From positions 248,001 through 312,000 of the forward strand of contig JAVBPJ010000001.1 of assembly GCA_031549665.1 (NCBI GenBank): a DNA stretch of 64,000 nt, read 5' to 3'. A model generated the notes under the pieces. That model had not been told where the DNA came from. It did not search any database and saw only the letters and a list, made by a program, of their open reading frames with translations. Positions 59,447-64,000 of this stretch are shown here, piece by piece; the stretch's first letter is position 1, and every line of letters starts with the position of its first letter. The stretch comes from Rikenella sp031549665 (GTDB lineage Bacteria > Bacteroidota > Bacteroidia > Bacteroidales > Rikenellaceae). The position numbers were made by a program, and so were the translations under genes.

Positions 59447-60292
59447 ATGACCAGCCGCCTCCTCGTTTTCCTTCACAAACCGACCGCCACGCCGCCCTCC
59501 GACGGGGTGTACCTGCCCCTGCACGTGGGGCGCGCCCTGACCCCGGAGGCCATCGAAGGGATCGTGGGGGACGACACGGGCGACAACATTTCGGCCAAAA
59601 ACCGCAGCTACTGCGAACTGACCGGAATTTACTGGGCCTGGAAAAACCTGACAGGAACCGACTACATCGGCACCTGCCACTACCGCCGCTACTTCGACAC
59701 CCTCCATCGCGGAGCGCTGATCGACAAACGGTACATCCGCTTTGCCGACCTTGCAACCGACGGCGTGGAGCGCGCTCCCGATCTGGCGGCCCTGCTCGGC
59801 AGGCACGACATGGCGATCACCACCCCGCGGCCCTACTCCTACCCGCTGGCCGCCGACTACCGCAAACAACACATCGAGGCCCATCTGACCGCCCTGCGCG
59901 GAGTGCTCGGCGAGCTGCACCCCGACTACCTGCCCGCGTTCGACCACGTCCTGTACCGCACCAACCGGCTGAGCCACTACAACATGTTCATTTGCCGTTG
60001 GGATCGGTTCGACCACTACGCCGGGTGGCTGTTCGGACTGCTGTTCGAGCTGGAACGGCGGATCGACATTCCCGCCGACCCCGTGCAAGGCCGCGTGTTC
60101 GGATACCTCGCCGAACGGCTGCTGATGGTCTACTGCCGCCACCACCGGCTCGACGTAAAGCGGCTGCCCATCCTTTTTGTCAACGAGGGGGACACGAAAA
60201 AGCCGCGTCCCTACGTTAGTTACTTGTTCAAGGTGGCGAAAAACAACCTGCTGTTTTGGCTGGTCCGTCCTTTCGAGCGAAAACCCCGGTAA
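59447..60292 (+). CDS. DUF4422 glycosyltransferase
   Basis: A 281-residue DUF4422 protein. Family motifs: GDNISAKNRSYCELTGIYWA, then CHYRRYF, and SHYNMFICRWDRFDHYAGWL. The domain is found in capsule and LPS galactosyltransferase-like enzymes. Following glf, it may transfer galactofuranose, which is an inference from position only. No other polysaccharide genes are near, so this pair is an isolated two-gene unit. No transmembrane helix or signal peptide is seen. Confidence 0.83.
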   Translation: MTSRLLVFLHKPTATPPSDGVYLPLHVGRALTPEAIEGIVGDDTGDNISAKNRSYCELTGIYWAWKNLTGTDYIGTCHYRRYFDTLHRGALIDKRYIRFADLATDGVERAPDLAALLGRHDMAITTPRPYSYPLAADYRKQHIEAHLTALRGVLGELHPDYLPAFDHVLYRTNRLSHYNMFICRWDRFDHYAGWLFGLLFELERRIDIPADPVQGRVFGYLAERLLMVYCRHHRLDVKRLPILFVNEGDTKKPRPYVSYLFKVAKNNLLFWLVRPFERKPR

Positions 60293-60335
60293 TACCCCAC
60301 GGCGCGAGTCTGTAAACACAGGCCCGTGTTGCCGA

Positions 60336-60343
60336 TACCTTTG
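60336..60343 (+). promoter_or_regulatory. -7 promoter element for slyD-like gene
   Basis: TACCTTTG, 44 bases before the ATG at 60388. Confidence 0.62.
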
Positions 60344-60387
60344 AATCAATCCCCGCAAAACAATCACACTCAAAAACAATACAACTC

Positions 60388-60936
60388 ATGAACATCGCAG
60401 AACAGAAATTCGTCTCCCTCTCCTACACGCTCACCTCGGGCGGCGAAACGGTGGAAAGCGTTCCGGCCGACAAGCCCCTCAGCTTCGTGTACGGCATCGG
60501 CCAGTTGCTTCCCAAATTCGAACAGCACCTTGCGGGCCTGAAAACGGGCGACAAATTCCAGTTTACCCTCACCCCCGCCGACGGCTACGGCGAACTCAAC
60601 CCCGAAGCGGTGGTTGAACTTCCCAAAGACATCTTCATGATCGACGGCGTGCTGGCCGAAGAGATGCTCACCGTGGGCAACGTACTGCCCATGAGCGACC
60701 AGGCCGGAAACCGCCTGATGGGTACGATCCGCGCCATCGGCGATGCCAGCGTTACGATGGACTTCAACCACCCGATGGCCGGAAAGACCCTCGAATTCAG
60801 CGGCGAAGTGGTTGGCGTGCGCGACTCCACCCCCGAAGACCTGATGCCCATGATGGGCGGCGGCTGCGGGTGCGGATGCGACGACGGTTGCGAAGACGAC
60901 TGCGAAAAGAGCGGTTGCGGCGGCTGCGGGTGCTAA
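60388..60936 (+). CDS. slyD: SlyD-type FKBP isomerase with cysteine-rich tail
   Basis: A 182-residue SlyD-like prolyl isomerase. The FKBP core starts EQKFVSLSYTLTSGGETVES and has PLSFVYGIGQLLPKFEQHLA. The IF chaperone insert covers about residues 70-130 (GYGELNPEAVVELPKDIF). E. coli SlyD ends in a His-rich nickel-binding tail; here the last about 25 residues hold eight cysteines with Gly and acidic residues (CGCGCDDGCEDDC, then CGGCGC). This suggests metal binding through thiols rather than histidines. It is 16 bases before the thioredoxin-like gene. Confidence 0.93.
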   Translation: MNIAEQKFVSLSYTLTSGGETVESVPADKPLSFVYGIGQLLPKFEQHLAGLKTGDKFQFTLTPADGYGELNPEAVVELPKDIFMIDGVLAEEMLTVGNVLPMSDQAGNRLMGTIRAIGDASVTMDFNHPMAGKTLEFSGEVVGVRDSTPEDLMPMMGGGCGCGCDDGCEDDCEKSGCGGCGC

Positions 60937-60952
60937 CCCCCTCGGCGCGGCA

Positions 60953-61987
60953 ATGAAACGGCTTTTGGCAACGCTCCTTCTTCTGTGCGGTGTATTCACC
61001 GTGCAGGGGAAGGAGCTGTCCTATTTCGGGAGCGACCCCTACGCCGCCCTGGCCGAAGCCAAACGCACCAACCGGCTGCTGCTGGTTGAATTTTACGCCC
61101 CGTGGAGCCGCGCCAGCCGCTGGGCCCACGAGCGCATACTGCCCGATTCGTCGGTGCGCCGGATGCTGGATGAGAGGTTCCTGCTCGTGGTGGTCGACAC
61201 CCAAACCCCCGAGGGAGCCTCGCTGGCCGCCACCTATCAGGTAACCGACTACCCCAGCATCGTCTTTTTCGACAGCAACGGGACCGTATTGGCCAAAATC
61301 GGAAAAGGGATCGACCGCGACGGGTTCCGCTACCAGCTCGAAACGCTGCTGCTGGCCTCGGGAAGCCGCAGCGGATGGCGGATGGATCAGGCCTTTGCCG
61401 CCGCCGAATCGGGCGATGTCGAGACGGCCGACCACTACGCCCGCCTGTTCCTGACCTCGGAACCCCCGCCCAAACTGATCAACAGCGCCACCTGGCCCCT
61501 GTTCGAAAACAGCCTCATCACCCGCTACGGTTCGCCGTCGTTCAACTACCTGGTCGACCACCGCGCGGCGTTCGAGGCGGCCATGGGAGCCGACCGGGTC
61601 GACCGCCTGCTGGGACAAAAGATCGAAAACGCCCTGATCAAACAGGTGGTCGGCACCGAAGCGTGCGACACCGCCGAGATCGACCGGATGGCGGCCCTGG
61701 GAAAGACCCTCGTCGCGGGCCGCCGCATCGAGCTGCTGGGAGCGGCCGCCAAAGCCCGCGCCAACGACCAGCTGAGCGACCTGATCCGCTGGATCGGCCT
61801 TTCGTTGAACGAAATGGACGACGAACTGGCTTTCCCGCTGATGATGGCCTTCGAAGTGGTGGCCGAACGGGGCAACGAAAGCCAGCGCAAAGCCGCCGCC
61901 GCACTGGTGCGGCAAGTCCGCCAGGCCACCCCGGCATTCGATTCGAAGGCAGTGCTGGGGCAACTCGAAGAGCGGATCGCCAAATAA
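60953..61987 (+). CDS. Secreted thioredoxin-fold protein without active-site cysteines
   Basis: A 344-residue exported protein with a signal peptide ending TVQG. Residues about 25-135 have the thioredoxin fold: LLLVEFYAPWSRASRWAHE, VVVDTQTPEGASLAATYQV, and TDYPSIVFFDSNG with the cis-Pro. In place of the usual WCxxC it has WSRAS, both cysteines being serine, so it cannot do dithiol exchange at that site. The remaining about 200 residues are helical with no motif I recognise. It is probably co-transcribed with slyD and may hold a client or partner in the periplasm. Confidence 0.82.
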   Translation: MKRLLATLLLLCGVFTVQGKELSYFGSDPYAALAEAKRTNRLLLVEFYAPWSRASRWAHERILPDSSVRRMLDERFLLVVVDTQTPEGASLAATYQVTDYPSIVFFDSNGTVLAKIGKGIDRDGFRYQLETLLLASGSRSGWRMDQAFAAAESGDVETADHYARLFLTSEPPPKLINSATWPLFENSLITRYGSPSFNYLVDHRAAFEAAMGADRVDRLLGQKIENALIKQVVGTEACDTAEIDRMAALGKTLVAGRRIELLGAAAKARANDQLSDLIRWIGLSLNEMDDELAFPLMMAFEVVAERGNESQRKAAAALVRQVRQATPAFDSKAVLGQLEERIAK

Positions 61988-61992
61988 TTTTC

Positions 61993-62000
61993 TACCTTTG
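61993..62000 (+). promoter_or_regulatory. -7 promoter element for pheT
   Basis: TACCTTTG, 30 bases before the ATG at 62031. Confidence 0.66.
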
Positions 62001-62030
62001 GGGGTTCAAACCGAAATCGCTCCCGCAAAG

Positions 62031-64000
62031 ATGAAACTATCGTACCGCTGGCTCAACGACTACCTTCCCACCCAACTGACGGCCCCGGAGGCCGCCGCAC
62101 TGCTCACCACCTCGGGCCTTGAGGTCGAGGGGATCGAAACCCACGAATCGATTCGCGGCGGACTGCGCGGACTGGTTGTCGGCGAAGTACTCACCTGCAC
62201 CGACCACCCCGATTCGGACCACCTGCACGTAACCACCGTCTCGACCGGCGGGGGCGAACCCCTGCAAGTGGTGTGCGGGGCCACCAACGTGGCCGCCGGG
62301 CAAAAAGTGGTGCTGGCCACCGTCGGCGCCACCCTCTACCCCATCGGCGCCGAGGAGGGATTCACCATCAAGAAATCGAAAATCCGCGGCGTGGAATCCT
62401 TCGGGATGATCTGCGCCGAAGACGAAATAGGGATCGGCACCGGCCACGACGGCATTCTGGTGCTGCCCGCCGATACCCCCGCGGGGACGCCCGTTGCCGA
62501 ACTGTTCCAGCTCGGCGACGACCAAACCCTCGAAATCGGCCTTACCCCCAACCGCATCGACGCCGCATCGCACTACGGCGTGGCGCGCGACCTGGCGGCC
62601 ATCCTCACCCTGCAGGGAACCCCCTGCAAGGCGCAGCTTCCGGCCGTTGAACTTCCCGCCGCCGCAAATCCGCAGCCCGTCGAAGTGGTCGTCGAAGCTC
62701 CCGACGCCGCCCCGCGCTACATGGGGCTGACAATGAGCGGCATCCGCATCGCCCCCTCGCCCGAATGGCTGCAGCAGCGTCTGCGGGCCATCGGCCTCAA
62801 TCCCCGCAACAACGTGGTGGACATTACCAACCACGTGATGTACGAGTGCGGACAACCCCTGCACGCTTTCGACCTGTCGAGGGTCGAGGGGCGCAAGATC
62901 GTCGTGAAACGCTGCGCGGAAGGCACCCCCTTCACCACCCTCGACGGCGTGGAACGCACCCTGTCGGCCGACGACCTGATGATTTGCAGCGCCACCCGCC
63001 CGATGTGCCTGGCCGGCGTGTTCGGCGGACTCGACTCGGGCGTAAGCGACACCACCACCGAAATTTTCCTGGAAAGCGCCTACTTCAACCCTGTAAGCGT
63101 GCGCAAAAGCGCCAAACGGCACGGACTCAGCACTGACTCGTCGTTCCGTTTCGAACGCGGCACCGACCCCGACATGCCCCCCTACGCCCTGCGCCGCGCC
63201 GCCGCGCTGATCGCCGAGCTGGCCTCGGGCAAGGTAACCAGCCCGGTGGTCGACCACTACCCCGCGCCCGTCGAACCGTTCCGCTTCGGTATCGAATACG
63301 GGCGGATCAACGACCTGATCGGCAAGGAGATCCCGGTCGAAACGGTGAAGACGATCCTCGCCTCGCTCGAAATTGCGATCGAAAAAGAGACCCCCTCCGG
63401 CCTCCAGATCGGCGTACCCGCCTACCGGGTGGATATCCGGCGCGAGGTGGACGTGATCGAAGAGATCCTGCGCATCTACGGCTTCAACAACGTCGAAAAC
63501 CCTCACTACATCAAAAACGTCATCACCGTCGGCAACCAGCAAACCGCCGACCGGATGATCGACACCCTTTCGAACCTGCTGGTGAGCTGCGGAGCGACCG
63601 AAATCATGAGTAATTCGCTCACCCGGTTGAGCTATTACGACGGGCTGGAGCAACTGCCCGCCGCGCGGTGCGTGCGCATCCTCAACCCGCTGAGCAACGA
63701 GCTGAACGCCATGCGCCAAACGCTGCTCTTCAACGCCCTCGAGGCGATCCAACTGAACAGCAACCGCAAACGGAGCGATCTGAAATTCTTCGAATTCGGC
63801 CACTGCTACTTCTTCGACCCCGACAAGGCCACGGATGAGACCCGCGGAACCCTGAAACCCTACCGCGAGGGCATGCGGCTGGGCATTGCCCTGACAGGCC
63901 TTGCCACCCAACCCAACTGGAACCAAAAGGCCGTCCCCGGCGACCTGTTCACCCTGAAAGCCCTGGCGGAGCGGATGCTGCAACGCCTGGGCGTGTCGCT
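62031..64000 (+). CDS. pheT: Phenylalanine--tRNA ligase beta subunit, N-terminal part
   Basis: The gene runs off the right edge after 656 codons of an expected 800-820. It begins MKLSYRWLNDYLPTQLTAPE. The EMAP-like tRNA-binding domain (about residues 40-150) has HPDSDHLHVTTVSTGGGEPL and VVCGATNVAAGQKVVLATVG. The B3/B4 editing region follows (NVVDITNHVMYECGQPLHAF, KRHGLSTDSSFRFERGTDPD), then B5 and the start of the synthetase-like domain (IRIYGFNNVENP). It forms the alpha2-beta2 enzyme that charges tRNA-Phe. pheS is not next to it on the left, so the subunits are not encoded together here as pheS-pheT. Confidence 0.97.
   Translation, partial: MKLSYRWLNDYLPTQLTAPEAAALLTTSGLEVEGIETHESIRGGLRGLVVGEVLTCTDHPDSDHLHVTTVSTGGGEPLQVVCGATNVAAGQKVVLATVGATLYPIGAEEGFTIKKSKIRGVESFGMICAEDEIGIGTGHDGILVLPADTPAGTPVAELFQLGDDQTLEIGLTPNRIDAASHYGVARDLAAILTLQGTPCKAQLPAVELPAAANPQPVEVVVEAPDAAPRYMGLTMSGIRIAPSPEWLQQRLRAIGLNPRNNVVDITNHVMYECGQPLHAFDLSRVEGRKIVVKRCAEGTPFTTLDGVERTLSADDLMICSATRPMCLAGVFGGLDSGVSDTTTEIFLESAYFNPVSVRKSAKRHGLSTDSSFRFERGTDPDMPPYALRRAAALIAELASGKVTSPVVDHYPAPVEPFRFGIEYGRINDLIGKEIPVETVKTILASLEIAIEKETPSGLQIGVPAYRVDIRREVDVIEEILRIYGFNNVENPHYIKNVITVGNQQTADRMIDTLSNLLVSCGATEIMSNSLTRLSYYDGLEQLPAARCVRILNPLSNELNAMRQTLLFNALEAIQLNSNRKRSDLKFFEFGHCYFFDPDKATDETRGTLKPYREGMRLGIALTGLATQPNWNQKAVPGDLFTLKALAERMLQRLGVS

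Noticed and set aside
1..64000. CRISPR arrays, insertion sequences, prophage or integrative element genes
   Set aside because: No regularly spaced direct repeats, transposase, integrase, relaxase or phage structural genes were seen on either strand.

Overview
The window is 64 kb of a GC-rich Bacteroidota chromosome, most likely a gut Rikenellaceae/Alistipes-type bacterium. The phylum is well supported: nearly every transcription start region carries the Bacteroidota -7 element TAnnTTTG (usually TACCTTTG); NusB is in the long form; and the families are typical of the phylum (DUF1573, DUF4293, DUF3109, DUF4422, the BtuG-type surface propeller, and an ArgE like the one that works on N-succinylornithine). 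The genus is an inference from the high GC content and the protein sequences. Both ends cut genes: leuC at the left and pheT at the right. I saw no tRNA, rRNA, CRISPR array, transposase or prophage gene.

Layout. 1-1172: end of a leucine operon (leuC, leuD). 1173-2344: repeat-filled gap between convergent genes. 2345-4599 (-): M20 dipeptidase and era. 4809-9255: a lipoprotein that looks like a rubrerythrin without its iron ligands, a LolA-like protein, argE, a transglutaminase-like protein and a DUF1573 protein. 9256-10164: second repeat-filled gap of the same type. 10165-13474: DUF3109, DUF4293, rex, an FAD synthetase without its riboflavin kinase half, and nagB. 13602-22449: HSDR_N-like nuclease-fold protein, then an envelope and division block (uppS, bamA, skp, murI, ftsK, lolA). 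22580-25912: ABC ATPase, cobalamin adenosyltransferase, DUF2795, nusB, DUF1573 lipoprotein, yajC. 26147-30340: tgt, lptG, cysQ, a ureohydrolase. 30337-35610 (-): a six-gene overlapping operon from prmC down to a small methyltransferase remnant; ribD diverges from it. 36730-36985: a third palindromic gap. 36986-41190 (-): a cobalamin-riboswitch operon for outer-membrane B12 uptake (surface lipoprotein, btuB, btuG). 41253-45434: DEAD-box helicase, FKBP lipoprotein, RsmI-like methylase, sodB. 45556-48381: btuFCD. 48475-51439 (-): ECF sigma factor, zinc-ribbon protein, Nif3, MerR-like regulator. 51504-58233: stand-alone riboflavin kinase, ahcY, rubrerythrin, serine dehydratase, gcvP. 58258-64000: glf plus a DUF4422 transferase, slyD-like, an active-site-less thioredoxin, pheT.

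How genes work together. B12 is handled at several places: capture and outer-membrane import under a riboswitch (btuB/btuG operon), inner-membrane import (btuFCD) and adenosylation (23287-23814). Flavin cofactor synthesis is spread over three sites: ribD, the adenylyltransferase next to rex, and the kinase about 39 kb away. Envelope assembly (uppS, bamA, skp, lolA, lptG) and cell-wall supply and division (murI, ftsK) are clustered.

The strongest unusual signals are non-coding. Two intergenic blocks hold a family of cloverleaf-shaped palindromic repeats whose stems change sequence in a compensatory way between copies, placed as inverted pairs and bordered by small terminator-like hairpins pointing in from each flanking gene. 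A third convergent gap holds an unrelated nested palindrome. Among proteins, the ligand-less rubrerythrin lipoprotein, the split RibF, the WSRAS thioredoxin and the shrunken methyltransferase stand out.
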